Below, one piece after another: positions 53,513 to 63,121 of a stretch of DNA of 64,000 nucleotides (position 1 is the stretch's first letter; the number at the start of each line of letters is the position of its first letter). The stretch spans positions 1,302,001 to 1,366,000 of the forward strand of contig NZ_CP009506.1 of assembly GCF_000970085.1 (NCBI RefSeq), in the 5' to 3' direction. The stretch comes from Methanosarcina siciliae T4/M. GTDB taxonomy: Archaea; Halobacteriota; Methanosarcinia; Methanosarcinales; Methanosarcinaceae. Below the pieces are notes generated by a model that made no database searches, had not been told where the DNA came from, and was given only the letters and a program-made list of their open reading frames with translations. Both the position numbers and the translations under genes were made by a program.

Positions 53513-53676
53513 AGTAGTCTGCTTGAGCGCAGCGAAACAGACCGCGAACTGCAGAGACGCAACTCTGCCGAAACAGACCGCGAACTGCAGAGACGCAACT
53601 CTGCCGAAACAGACCGCGAACTGCAGAGACGCAACTCTGCCGAAACAGACCGCGAACTGCAGAGACGCAACTCTGC
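53513..53676. repeat. Two-hairpin repeat element, copy 2, with four tandem 36-bp units
   Basis: The element at 53513 has the same first hairpin as copy 1 (4641) but with GTCTG/CAGAC arms. From 53533 a 36-bp unit starting CGAAACAGACCGCGAACTGC is repeated exactly four times (53533, 53569, 53605, 53641). Each unit contains the perfect hairpin GCAGAG-ACGCAA-CTCTGC. There are no spacers, so it is not CRISPR. Confidence 0.85.
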
Positions 53677-53898
53677 CGGGACAGGAACAAAACCGTAATC
53701 GGATTCTTTCAGAGCGTAATCAAAACAATATTAGAGCTGCTCACGGCCAAACATCCCGATTGCACCATCCGGGCAGTCTCTGCATTAATGCAGTCTCTAC
53801 AGTAAATTTCTTTCTGCTCCCCCTTCAGGAAGGTTGAAACCATGCCTTCTTTCCGGAGATAGTGCTGTGAATTTTACTAGGTTTCCCTAAACTTAAAT

Positions 53899-54948
53899 AT
53901 GTTAAGTTTAATCTCCTCAGAGATTGGCGTGATTTCTAAAAAACTAATTGATCTTGGTGTGCTGGCGCTCAGGCAGCGCAACTCACGAGGAAATTTCAAA
54001 CCCCATCTTTCGATCCGTTTTCGGAACAATGCGGGAGAGTTACGCTCCTTTTCGATTGACACTACTCGGAGTCTGGGAAAGCAACCACAGCCAGATGCAT
54101 ACCTGATCACTCATGCCCATTCCGATCATCACGGGAAATCGGCGATGCTATCTCCGAGAGCGGTCTGTACGGACAAAACTGCAGTTGCTCTTGAAATAAG
54201 ACATGATAAAAATTACGCGGGCAGCATGTGCAGGCTCGGGGATGAGATTGAAATCGAGGGGGTCAGAGTAAGGACTTTCCCCACGGAACATACTGCCGGA
54301 GCTGCTGCCTTTTACTGGGAAAACGACGTGGGGACCAGGATTCTGGTTACAGGGGATGTCAAGGATGCCAGCAAGCTCCCTCCCTGCGATGTCCTTATCA
54401 CTGAAGCTAACTATGGGGATCCTGAAGACCCTTCCTGCCATTTTGCGGATGACCTCGAAAGCATGAAATGCGCCCTTTTTGAGGGTGGCCCTGTTGCCTT
54501 CGGAGCATACGAGTTCGGAAAAGCCCAGCGTGCCGTTGAATTAATGAGGGATTTCGGATACGAAGGCGCCATCCGTATGGAAGCCCGGACCAGGGCACTT
54601 ACGCGGAGCATGCTTGAGGATGCTGGAGAACTTGCAGAGCTTGATTCCGGAGGGGAAGATGAGGTTTTCGTGGTGGCTCCCTGGGACCTTGGCAAGCTCC
54701 CGTGGAATGTAAAAAAGTATGTACTGAGCTGCCGTGCGGATTACCCGTATCCTGTGATCAAGATAAGCGATCACCTTGATGCCTGCGGGCTTGAAGATAT
54801 GGTCCGAAAACTCAACCCTGAAGTCACGCTTGTTTACCATCCCGGGGGGCACAGACCTTCCAAATTTTCAAAACATTTAAATTCAATAGGGATCGATTCG
54901 ATATCCATAGATCAGATCGGTAATGTTTTAAGCAATGAATTTATTTAA
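53899..54948 (+). CDS. Metallo-beta-lactamase-fold protein (putative RNA-processing exonuclease)
   Basis: 349 aa. Zinc motif THAHSDHHGK (HxHxDH), TEHTAG, TGDVKDA and C-terminal ISDHLDACG and YHPGGHRPS fit the MBL-fold family that includes COG1236-type exonucleases. The middle part (EFGKAQRAVELMRDFGYEG) resembles the GYAxGRAQEL type found in DNA/RNA-acting members. Whether it acts on RNA or DNA is open. No Shine-Dalgarno is clear. Confidence 0.8.
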   Translation: MLSLISSEIGVISKKLIDLGVLALRQRNSRGNFKPHLSIRFRNNAGELRSFSIDTTRSLGKQPQPDAYLITHAHSDHHGKSAMLSPRAVCTDKTAVALEIRHDKNYAGSMCRLGDEIEIEGVRVRTFPTEHTAGAAAFYWENDVGTRILVTGDVKDASKLPPCDVLITEANYGDPEDPSCHFADDLESMKCALFEGGPVAFGAYEFGKAQRAVELMRDFGYEGAIRMEARTRALTRSMLEDAGELAELDSGGEDEVFVVAPWDLGKLPWNVKKYVLSCRADYPYPVIKISDHLDACGLEDMVRKLNPEVTLVYHPGGHRPSKFSKHLNSIGIDSISIDQIGNVLSNEFI

Positions 54949-55188
54949 ATCTCTGAGATTCAGTCCTAATAATTTAACTCTAAATATTTAAATATGATAA
55001 GATTTAACCAGCATCATCGAGTCAAATTTACCGAGTCAAATTTACCTATACTTCGACCACCATATCTGCTTAATCGGTATCGCCGAGTCAAATATGATCC
55101 TTGAAATTCATTATGACCCTTGAAATCCATAATCCCATTTTCAATTTTTTTAATTTTTTAATCAACACCACATTCCCAGGAAAGAGAA
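54949..55188. other. Intergenic region with short direct repeats
   Basis: A CGAGTCAAATTTACC-like string occurs three times (55018, 55033, and a variant at 55084), and TTGAAATTCATTATGACCC-like halves follow. No gene seen. Confidence 0.4.
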
Positions 55189-55626
55189 TTGCCGCTCAGG
55201 AGAGAATACAGGTTGAGTAAACAATCCCCAAAGTCAAAGTCCAGAAAGGAACCCGCAACTGCTAAAGAGGCCCCCGTCAAAGTTGCCACAGCAAGTGTTG
55301 AGGCTCCCGAAAACAAGAGTCTCCCCAATCAAAAAACCCCCGAAGAAAAGCAGAAAGCTCACAGGGATGGAATTATAAAAACAATTGTTGCTGCAGTACT
55401 TGGAGTAATTTTCGGATTTATAATGTTCAGCCAGTATGGGGCAGGTGAAGACCGGATCTGGTATGCCATACTTATGATCGTTATCGGAATTACTTATTAT
55501 GTCCAGAAGCTGATCTATATTCCTCTAAAAATTGATACCAAAGAATTTAAGCCTAAAGACTGGTTTTTTGTAGAGTTCATAGTTATAGACTTTTTCCTTG
55601 TAACCTGGACTCTGCTTCTGAATTAA
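55189..55626 (+). CDS. EMC6-like archaeal membrane protein
   Basis: 145 aa from a TTG at 55189; a second TTG at 55213 (MSKQSPKSK) is as plausible. The N-terminal about 60 residues are hydrophilic and rich in Lys/Ala/Pro, then three hydrophobic helices (TIVAAVLGVIFGFIMF, WYAILMIVIGITYYV, WFFVEFIVIDFFLVTWTLLL) as in archaeal EMC6-like proteins related to the ER membrane complex, which insert membrane proteins. The match is from layout and short motifs, so moderate. A good terminator follows at 55650. Confidence 0.6.
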   Translation: MPLRREYRLSKQSPKSKSRKEPATAKEAPVKVATASVEAPENKSLPNQKTPEEKQKAHRDGIIKTIVAAVLGVIFGFIMFSQYGAGEDRIWYAILMIVIGITYYVQKLIYIPLKIDTKEFKPKDWFFVEFIVIDFFLVTWTLLLN

Positions 55627-55649
55627 AATAATTCTTTTCCTGGGCTTCA

Positions 55650-55682
55650 AAAAAGGCTTTTTCCAAAAAGAAGGCCTTTTTA
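55650..55682 (+). terminator. Terminator after the EMC6-like gene
   Basis: AAAAAGGC and GCCTTTTT arms enclose a second inverted repeat CTTTTT-CC-AAAAAG; the distal arm is T-rich. Confidence 0.65.
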
Positions 55683-56011
55683 CCCTGGTTCTTTTGCTAT
55701 CGGTTTTTATCTTCATTTTTTATAATGCCCTTTCCCACTGAGATACTTCCTGCCTGCAACATTCCAACGGTTCATATACCAGAGCAGGCATTTCATAACC
55801 GATAAATGCCTTATATGTCTGAATGGTGTATATGCGGCATGAATTCGACCATAATTATTTTTGTTGAATGAAAAGAAACTCCCATGACAGGGATCAGATA
55901 ACTATACAACATTATAAATTCATAATGAATCTAAATTATACAAATGAACCCATCTCACTGAATTCATTTTATGTTTTAATCAATCAAAAAACGTAATTTT
56001 CGGGGACTATT
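55683..56011. other. AT-rich intergenic region before abce1
   Basis: No gene seen. Confidence 0.35.
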
Positions 56012-57778
56012 ATGAGAATAGCTATACTTAACAAAGACAGGTGCCAGCCCAGAAGATGCAGTAAGGAGTGCGAAAAATATTGTCCTAGAGTCAGGACAGG
56101 AGACGAAACCATTATTTTTGAGGAAGATGGCAAGCCGGTCATCTCCGAAGAACTATGTGTTGGTTGCGGGATATGCATTAACAAATGTCCTTTCGATGCC
56201 ATCATGATCATAGGGCTTCCTGAAGCTCTGCAAGAGCCCACGCACAGGTACGGGCCAAACGGTTTTGCTCTTTTCGGGCTTCCAGTGCCGAGGATAGGGA
56301 AGGTATCCGGTATTTTGGGCCCGAACGGGATAGGGAAGAGTACCTCTGTCCAGATTCTTTCCGGAACTCTGATCCCTAACTTCGGGCAGGGAAAAGGAGA
56401 CTGGGATACGGTATTAGAACACTATGCGGGGACTGCGCTTCATGACTATTTCAAAGATGTAGTGGACGGAAAGGTAAAGGTTTCCCAAAAACCCCAGTAC
56501 GTTGACCTTATCCCCAAAGCTTTCAAAGGCAAGACCTCCGAGCTGCTTGAAAAAACCGATGAAAAGGGGGTTCTGGACGAACTCATCGACCGTCTTGACC
56601 TGAAAGGCGTAATCGAGCGAAAAATTTCGGAATTGAGTGGTGGGGAACTTCAGAGAGTTGCAATTGCAGCCTGTGCGGCAAGAGATGCCCAGTTTTATTT
56701 CTTTGACGAAATAAGCCCTTACCTCGACATATACCAGAGGATTAACGTTGCCCGTCTGATTCAGGAAATCTCAAAGGACAGGGCAGTTCTTGTAGTCGAG
56801 CACGACCTTGCGATCCTGGACATGCTTACGGACGTCGTTCACATAGCTTACGGTGAACCCGCAGGATTCGGTGTGGTCACTCTCCCGAAAAGTGTGCGAG
56901 TCGGAATCAATCAGTACCTTAAAGGCTACCTCCCTGAAGAAAATATCCGGATCCGGCCCGAATCCATCAGGTTCGAGGTCCATCCCCCGAGAGAGGACGC
57001 CCAGTTCCAGTCTATGATCTCCTTTAACAGCTTCTCAAAGCAGTATGGGGACGGCTTCTCTCTCAAGGCAACCGGCGGAAGCCTGCGGGAAGGGGAAGTG
57101 CTCGGGATAGTCGGGCCTAACGGGATAGGAAAATCAACATTTGTAAAAGTCCTGGCAGGGGAAATCAAGCCAGATGAAGGGGATCCGGGAATTGATGTTA
57201 AAATTTCCTACAAGCCCCAGTATATTAAAGCCGATACTCCTGTAAGTGTCCAGGACTTTCTGAGGGGAATTACAAAGCGTTTCGGGACCAGCTACTATGA
57301 GGTTGAGATTGCAGCTCCCCTCCAGCTTGAAAGAATCTATGAAAGCCTGCTTACCGATCTGAGTGGTGGAGAACTGCAGAGGGTGGCAATTGCCGCCTGC
57401 CTGTCCCAGGAAGCCGACCTCTATATCCTGGACGAGCCGAGTGCTCACCTTGATGTGGAGCAGCGTTCTATGGTCACCAAAGTCATCAACCGCTTTGCCG
57501 AAAACAACCAGAAGACAGCTATGGTTGTTGACCACGATATCTATATGATCGATATGCTCAGCCAACGCCTCCTTGTTTTTGAAGGCGAGTCTTCTGTCTA
57601 CGGTGAAGCCAACGGGCCTTTCAGCATGGAAAAAGGCATGAATAGGTTCCTGAAAAACCTCGGCATCACTTTCCGCAGGGATGAAGAAACGAGGCGTCCC
57701 CGTGTAAACAACCTCGGCTCAAGGCTTGACCGGGAGCAGAAGGAAAACGGAAACTACTATTATTCCGCTAAAGACTGA
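56012..57778 (+). CDS. abce1: Ribosome recycling ATPase ABCE1 (Rli1)
   Basis: 588 aa. N-terminal ferredoxin-like domain with eight cysteines for two [4Fe-4S] clusters (CQPRRCSKECEKYC; CVGCGICINKCPF), then two ABC domains, each with GPNGIGKST and LSGGELQRV signature. It splits ribosomes into subunits after termination. Archaeal single-copy gene, no partner nearby. Confidence 0.96.
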   Translation: MRIAILNKDRCQPRRCSKECEKYCPRVRTGDETIIFEEDGKPVISEELCVGCGICINKCPFDAIMIIGLPEALQEPTHRYGPNGFALFGLPVPRIGKVSGILGPNGIGKSTSVQILSGTLIPNFGQGKGDWDTVLEHYAGTALHDYFKDVVDGKVKVSQKPQYVDLIPKAFKGKTSELLEKTDEKGVLDELIDRLDLKGVIERKISELSGGELQRVAIAACAARDAQFYFFDEISPYLDIYQRINVARLIQEISKDRAVLVVEHDLAILDMLTDVVHIAYGEPAGFGVVTLPKSVRVGINQYLKGYLPEENIRIRPESIRFEVHPPREDAQFQSMISFNSFSKQYGDGFSLKATGGSLREGEVLGIVGPNGIGKSTFVKVLAGEIKPDEGDPGIDVKISYKPQYIKADTPVSVQDFLRGITKRFGTSYYEVEIAAPLQLERIYESLLTDLSGGELQRVAIAACLSQEADLYILDEPSAHLDVEQRSMVTKVINRFAENNQKTAMVVDHDIYMIDMLSQRLLVFEGESSVYGEANGPFSMEKGMNRFLKNLGITFRRDEETRRPRVNNLGSRLDREQKENGNYYYSAKD

Positions 57779-57945
57779 CTCTGCGAAAGACAGTTGTTCC
57801 AATTTCTGAAAAATTCTAGTTTCTGAATAACTCAGGGGTTTCCCTAAAACGGGGACCCCGAATTTTTACAGGAAAGCAGTTTTCTGGCAACTGAATTGCG
57901 GTTTCAAAATAGTTTTTTATCATATGTGGGAGTTTCTGGTTTTTA

Positions 57946-60138
57946 ATGAAGATAGAAAGTCTCGACCTGCCCGATGAAGTAAAGCGCTTTTATGAAAACT
58001 CCGGGATTCCTGAACTTTATCCTCCTCAGGCGGAAGCTGTTGAAAAGGGGCTGCTTGAGGGGAAAAACCTGCTTGCTGCAGTCCCAACGGCTTCAGGGAA
58101 GACTTTGCTTGCAGAGCTTGCAATGCTGAAATCCGTGCTTGCGGGGGGAAAAGCCCTTTATATCGTGCCCCTACGAGCCCTGGCTTCCGAAAAGTACAGG
58201 CGTTTTCAGGAGTTTTCCGAACTGGGGGTAAAGGTCGGGATCTCGACAGGAGACTATGACAGGCGGGACGAAGGGCTCGGCATAAACGACATAATCGTAG
58301 CCACGTCGGAAAAAACCGATTCCCTGCTCAGGAACGATACTGCCTGGATGCCGGAGATCTCGGTTGTTGTGGCCGATGAAGTCCATCTTATCGATTCTGC
58401 GGACCGGGGCCCCACCCTTGAGGTCACCCTGGCAAAGCTCCGAAAAATGAACCCTTCCTGCCAGATCCTTGCTCTTTCGGCAACTGTGGGGAATGCCGAT
58501 GAACTTGCAGCCTGGCTTGACGCCGAACTTGTGCTAAGCGAATGGAGGCCCACTGACCTTATGGAAGGGGTATTTTTTAACGGGACATTTTTCTGCAAGG
58601 ATAAAGAAAAGCCTGTTGAACAGCCAACAAAAGACGAAGCCATAAACCTTGTACTCGATACCCTGGGGGAAGGCGGTCAGTGTCTTGTTTTCGAAAGCAG
58701 TCGGAAAAACTGCATGGGTTTTGCAAAGAAGGCGACTTCTGCAGTTAAAAAGACTCTTTCTGCAGAAGACAAAGAAAAGCTTTCGGGGATTGCTGACGGG
58801 ATCCTGGAAAACAGTGAAACCGATACTGCCTCGGTTCTTGCATCCTGTGTCCGTGCAGGGACAGCTTTTCACCATGCGGGCCTTACTTCTCCTTTGAGAG
58901 AACTCGTAGAAACCGGCTTCCGGGAAGGGTACATAAAACTGATCTCAAGTACCCCGACCCTTGCAGCAGGGCTGAACCTACCTGCCAGGCGTGTAATTAT
59001 ACGGAGTTACCGGCGCTATTCTTCGGATTCAGGTATGCAGCCCATCCCGGTGCTCGAATACAAGCAGATGGCAGGAAGAGCCGGAAGGCCGAGGCTTGAC
59101 CCCTACGGAGAAGCTGTACTGCTGGCAAAGTCCTATGAGGAACTTGTATTCCTTTTTGAGAAATATATCGAAGCCGGAGCCGAAGATATCTGGTCCAAAC
59201 TCGGAACGGAAAATGCCCTGAGGACACACGTGCTCTCCACGATTTCGAACGGGTTTGCCCGGACAAAGGAAGAGCTTATGGATTTTCTGGAAGCTACTTT
59301 TTTTGCGTACCAGTACTCAAACTTCGGGCTCTCCATGGTTGTGGACGAGTGCCTGAACTTTTTACGGCAGGAAGAGATGCTTGAGCAGGATTCCGATGCA
59401 TTAATTCCCACAATGTTCGGAAAACTTGTTTCCAGGCTCTACATTGACCCTCTTTCAGCAGCCCTCATTGCAAAGGGCTTAAGAGAAGCCGGGACCCTGA
59501 CCGGGTTAACTCTTCTTCACCTGGTCTGCAGTACACCCGATATGCGCCTGATGTATATGCGGAGCCATGACTATCAGGATATCAATGATTTCGTAATGGC
59601 ACACACAGAAGAGTTCTCAAAGGTTCCGAACCCCTTCAATATTGTTGAATATGAGTGGTTCCTGAGCGAGGTAAAGACGGCTCTTTTGCTGATGGACTGG
59701 ATCCGTGAGAAACCTGAAAACGAGATATGTTTAAAATTCGGTACAGGGGAAGGAGACATCCGTACAACTGCAGACATTGCCGAGTGGATCATGCACGTGA
59801 CCGCCCAGCTTGCCCGCCTCCTTGACCTCAAAGGAGCAAAAGAAGCTGCAGAACTTGAAAAGCGCATTCATTACGGAGCAGGCCCGGAACTGATGGACCT
59901 GCTCGATATCAGGGGCATCGGCCGTGTAAGGGCAAGGAAACTTTATGGGGCAGGTTTCAAATCCACAGCAGACCTCGCAGGGGCCTCTCCTGAAAAAGTA
60001 GCTGCCCTTGTTGGCCCGAAGATTGCTGAGAGGATCTTCAGGCAGATTGGGAGAAGAGAAGCAGTTCCTGAGATCTCTGATTCTGAGACCTTTGAAAAAA
60101 GTTCCCAGGACAGGCAGAAAACGATCAGCGATTTTTGA
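57946..60138 (+). CDS. hel308: Hel308 DNA helicase
   Basis: 730 aa superfamily 2 helicase acting at stalled forks. Motifs: VPTASGKTLLAEL (I), IVPLRALASEK (Ia), ADEVHLIDS (II), LSATVGNADELA (III), STPTLAAGLNLPARRVIIRS (V) and QMAGRAGRPRLDPYG (VI); winged-helix, ratchet and a final HhH-like domain (LLDIRGIGRVRARKLYGAGF) follow. It ends RQKTISDF, a PCNA-interacting-type motif. The ATG has no strong Shine-Dalgarno nearby. Confidence 0.96.
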   Translation: MKIESLDLPDEVKRFYENSGIPELYPPQAEAVEKGLLEGKNLLAAVPTASGKTLLAELAMLKSVLAGGKALYIVPLRALASEKYRRFQEFSELGVKVGISTGDYDRRDEGLGINDIIVATSEKTDSLLRNDTAWMPEISVVVADEVHLIDSADRGPTLEVTLAKLRKMNPSCQILALSATVGNADELAAWLDAELVLSEWRPTDLMEGVFFNGTFFCKDKEKPVEQPTKDEAINLVLDTLGEGGQCLVFESSRKNCMGFAKKATSAVKKTLSAEDKEKLSGIADGILENSETDTASVLASCVRAGTAFHHAGLTSPLRELVETGFREGYIKLISSTPTLAAGLNLPARRVIIRSYRRYSSDSGMQPIPVLEYKQMAGRAGRPRLDPYGEAVLLAKSYEELVFLFEKYIEAGAEDIWSKLGTENALRTHVLSTISNGFARTKEELMDFLEATFFAYQYSNFGLSMVVDECLNFLRQEEMLEQDSDALIPTMFGKLVSRLYIDPLSAALIAKGLREAGTLTGLTLLHLVCSTPDMRLMYMRSHDYQDINDFVMAHTEEFSKVPNPFNIVEYEWFLSEVKTALLLMDWIREKPENEICLKFGTGEGDIRTTADIAEWIMHVTAQLARLLDLKGAKEAAELEKRIHYGAGPELMDLLDIRGIGRVRARKLYGAGFKSTADLAGASPEKVAALVGPKIAERIFRQIGRREAVPEISDSETFEKSSQDRQKTISDF

Positions 60139-60676
60139 TATTTTCCCGATTTTCTTTCTGATCATTGACTTTTCCTTATTTTCCTTATGATCATTGATAT
60201 TTCCTCTTTTATTTTCAATTCTTTACGTCCTTAATTAATCGTTTTGTCTCTTCCGGAATTCGGAGAGGTAAGCTTTCAGTTTTCTCTCCCTGTACTTCAA
60301 AAGACTGGACCGGTCTGCCCGTCAGGAAAAGACGATCTACAAAACTGTGCCGTAGTTATGAGAAAGCACACACATGAGAAATATTCCTTGGGCTGAGAGA
60401 TACTAATCCTTTGCCAAAAAATCGGTTCCAATTCACAGATAAGTATAAGAGCCTCCACCAGCTTGTCTGGCGGTCCTTTCCAAAAAATTGTAGTTCGTTC
60501 TCCAATCCTCTTGATTATTCTTACTTTTCAGTTCTTTCAGGCCCAGGACGGGGTAAAATCTTAAATGAGATCAGGGATTTAATGAGAGCAGATTATATCA
60601 GATTATATCGTTTATACAGGGCTTATACCAAACTTATCGGATCAATCGGATCAGGTTTTATCAGGTAATCTCAGAG
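60139..60676. other. Intergenic region between hel308 and hisD
   Basis: No gene seen. Short repeats of TGATCATTGA(T/C) with TTTCC occur just after hel308 (60161-60206). A short hairpin repeat sits at 60452-60473. AGATTATATC is duplicated at about 60591-60609. Confidence 0.4.
60452..60473. repeat. Short hairpin repeat, copy 2
   Basis: CCTCCACCAGCTTGTCTGGCGG, a hairpin CCAG-CTTGT-CTGG with one mismatch outside, matching the layout of 53192-53213. Confidence 0.5.
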
Positions 60677-61978
60677 ATGGTCACAATGTTATTCAAAAAG
60701 TTGTCTGATGTTTCGGAAGCTGAAATGCAGAAATTAATTTCCCGGGGGTCCGGGCTTGCAGATGTCGGAGAAATCGTTTCTTCCGTACTTTCGGATGTGC
60801 AAGTGAGGGGAGACGCAGCAGTCAGGGAGTATACAAAGAAGTTTGATAAAGTTGAGCTTGCCGATTTTGAGGTGAGTGAGGCAGAGTTTGAAGAAGCTCT
60901 GGCAGGGATCGGTCCGGAACTGCTTGAACACCTCAAGGTCGCAGCTGCAAATATAAGAGCCTTCCATGCAGCCCAGCTGCCTGAAGCTACCTGGTTTATG
61001 GAAGTTCAGCCCGGGGTTGTTCTGGGGCAGAAGGCAACAGCTCTTGAAAGTGTGGGGGCCTATGCTCCGGGGGGCCGGGCATCCTATCCTTCAACGGTGC
61101 TGATGACTGTAATTCCTGCAAGGGTTGCAGGGGTTGGACAGGTTATCGTATGCACTCCTCCGAGGGCTGACGGGTCCGTACACCCTCTTACGCTTGCTGC
61201 AGCAAAGGTTGCAGGGGCAGATAAGGTCTTCAAGCTCGGAGGCGTGCAGGCAGTCGGGGCAATGGCTTACGGAACCGAAACCGTTCCTAAGGTGGACAAA
61301 ATAGTGGGTCCTGGGAACGTTTTTGTGACATCTGCCAAGATGCAGGTGAGAGATGTTGCCGAGATTGATTTCCCTGCAGGTCCGAGTGAGGTTCTGATCA
61401 TAGCGGATGATTCTGCCGATGCTGTAATGGCTGCCTCGGATATCATAGCCCAGGCCGAACACGACCCGAACGCGGTGTCGGTGCTTGTGACAACTTCAGA
61501 AACTCTTGGAGAAGCTGTAAGGCGGGAAGTGCTTCTTCAGACTGAAAACACTGCAAGAAGTGAAATTGTAAAAACTTCGCTTGAGAATGCTGCAGTCCTG
61601 ATTTCCGACACTCTTGAACAGAGCATTGACTTCAGCAATAAATTTGCTCCAGAGCACCTGGAAATTATGGTGGAAGACTCCGATTTCGTACTTAACAAGA
61701 TTAAAAATGCCGGATCGATTTTTGTAGGGAACTATGCTCCTGTCCCGGTTGGAGACTACGCTTCCGGTACCAATCACGTGCTGCCCACGGCAGGATATGC
61801 CAGGATTTATTCAGGGCTGAATATCAACCACTTCCTTAAATACTCCAGTATCCAGAAAATCAGCAAGAGTGGGCTTGAAAGTCTAAAAGAAACTATAATC
61901 GCATTAGCTGAGGAAGAAGGTCTGCAGGCACATGCTGACGCTATAAGGACTCGTTTTGGGTACAGACCCTCTAAATAA
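60677..61978 (+). CDS. hisD: Histidinol dehydrogenase
   Basis: 433 aa (or 430 from the ATG at 60686, MLFKKLSDVS). Last two steps of histidine synthesis, NAD-dependent. Motifs: GGRASYPSTVLMTVIPARVAG, DKIVGPGNVFVTSAK, the zinc-binding AQAEHDPNA, FAPEHLEIM (catalytic Glu-His) and GDYASGTNHVLPT. No other his gene is adjacent. Confidence 0.96.
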   Translation: MVTMLFKKLSDVSEAEMQKLISRGSGLADVGEIVSSVLSDVQVRGDAAVREYTKKFDKVELADFEVSEAEFEEALAGIGPELLEHLKVAAANIRAFHAAQLPEATWFMEVQPGVVLGQKATALESVGAYAPGGRASYPSTVLMTVIPARVAGVGQVIVCTPPRADGSVHPLTLAAAKVAGADKVFKLGGVQAVGAMAYGTETVPKVDKIVGPGNVFVTSAKMQVRDVAEIDFPAGPSEVLIIADDSADAVMAASDIIAQAEHDPNAVSVLVTTSETLGEAVRREVLLQTENTARSEIVKTSLENAAVLISDTLEQSIDFSNKFAPEHLEIMVEDSDFVLNKIKNAGSIFVGNYAPVPVGDYASGTNHVLPTAGYARIYSGLNINHFLKYSSIQKISKSGLESLKETIIALAEEEGLQAHADAIRTRFGYRPSK

Positions 61979-62078
61979 TATTTCTGCTATTCGATATGTA
62001 TATAAAATGTAAGTGCGTAACCAAATTTTGATTTATAAATAAATAAGAGTTTGATTCTTAGATAAGAGTGGGGATAAT

Positions 62079-62492
62079 ATGAAAATCAGAGTAGTTAGTT
62101 CACGGGAGGAAATTCCTACCCTAAATCCGAATGAGAGGGTTATCCATCTCGCTTTCAGGCCGTCTAACAGGGATGTATTCATGCTTGCCGAAACATGTCC
62201 TAAAATTGAAGCCATACAGCTTCCTAAATCTTACAGAAGGACTGTTTCCAAGTCAATAGAGATGTTTCTGGAAATGCAGAAGATTAATCTCCTTGAAGGA
62301 GATGTATGGGGACACCGGAAGGACATAAACGAATATTACAACGTTTCTCAGAATGTTCTGGAGAAAATTCAGGAATTAAAAGCCGACAGGTTCTCCAATG
62401 AGATGATTGCCGATAAACTTTCAAGGGAAAGCAAATTGAATTCGGACATGATTCTCTACATCCTCAGCAAGAAGAGTCTGGAACTGTCCTGA
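62079..62492 (+). CDS. DUF1699-type conserved archaeal protein, paralogue 2
   Basis: 137 aa. Shares with the 51691 and 63122 genes the KIRVVSSREEI, HLAFRPSNRDVF, AETCPKIEAIQLPKSYRRTVSKSIEMFLEMQ and LEGDVWGHRKDINEYY blocks. The C-terminal part (NEMIADKLSRESKLNSDMILYILS) is variable but again two-helix. GTGGGG precedes the ATG. A strong inverted repeat (62588-62616) follows the gene. Confidence 0.85.
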   Translation: MKIRVVSSREEIPTLNPNERVIHLAFRPSNRDVFMLAETCPKIEAIQLPKSYRRTVSKSIEMFLEMQKINLLEGDVWGHRKDINEYYNVSQNVLEKIQELKADRFSNEMIADKLSRESKLNSDMILYILSKKSLELS

Positions 62493-63121
62493 AGCGTGGA
62501 TTCGTCTGTCTTTTCAGCTATAATTTTCGGGGTAAATAGGTATTAATTCTGCACCCGTGAAGGACAACTTAACTGGAGGTGGAAGGTAACTTTTTAAGAC
62601 TCTGTCTTAAAAAGTTTTCCATATATTTCCGGATTTATTTTTCATAAAGAGTTCCTGGGAACGAACTCTGACCTTTAATAAACTTTTCTCTAATAAACTT
62701 TTTTTCGAATTATTCTATAGTTTCTCCAGTTTTCTAGTTTTTCCCCTTGAAAATCATTTCCTCACTTTCTCTTTGAAATCATTTTCTGCTAACTATTATC
62801 TTCATTTTTGAATCAATTTAAACGACGAACGCGAGGGTAAGAGAATTTTAGCCTTGATTTACCTTGTCGAAAAATGGTTAACTATTTCTAAACACTTTTT
62901 TATATTCACCATACAATAGAAAGAAATTAATTTTGTTTTCGATTGTAAAGTCCTGTATTTTTGTGTATTAACTTTTATTTTTGCTTTTCTATATGCCTTT
63001 TTTTCAAATATGTATTTTTTACAATGATAGATTTTTTAATCATAACATAGAAAATTATTTAAATATTGTCGTGTAATGGGTTTTATTGATTATTTAACTA
63101 AATTAGGGTCTGGGGAATGGT
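62493..63121. other. Intergenic region between two DUF1699 genes
   Basis: Starts with a 13-bp inverted repeat (62588-62616), then is AT-rich; no gene seen. Confidence 0.45.
62588..62616 (+). terminator. Inverted repeat after DUF1699 paralogue 2, probable terminator
   Basis: AACTTTTTAAGAC (62588-62600) and GTCTTAAAAAGTT (62604-62616) are perfectly complementary around TCT. The distal arm is followed by only TTCC, so terminator function is uncertain. Confidence 0.6.

Larger units (their letters stand above)
52985..53898. other. Repeat-rich intergenic region
   Basis: Contains two tandem duplications at the nitroreductase 5' end, a short hairpin repeat (53192-53213), and the two-hairpin element with four 36-bp tandem units (53513-53676). 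No gene seen; open frames across the 36-bp units are repeat artefacts. Confidence 0.6.

Noticed and set aside
53533..53676. CRISPR array of 36-bp repeats
   Set aside because: The units are directly adjacent with no spacers and derive from the element also seen at 4641.
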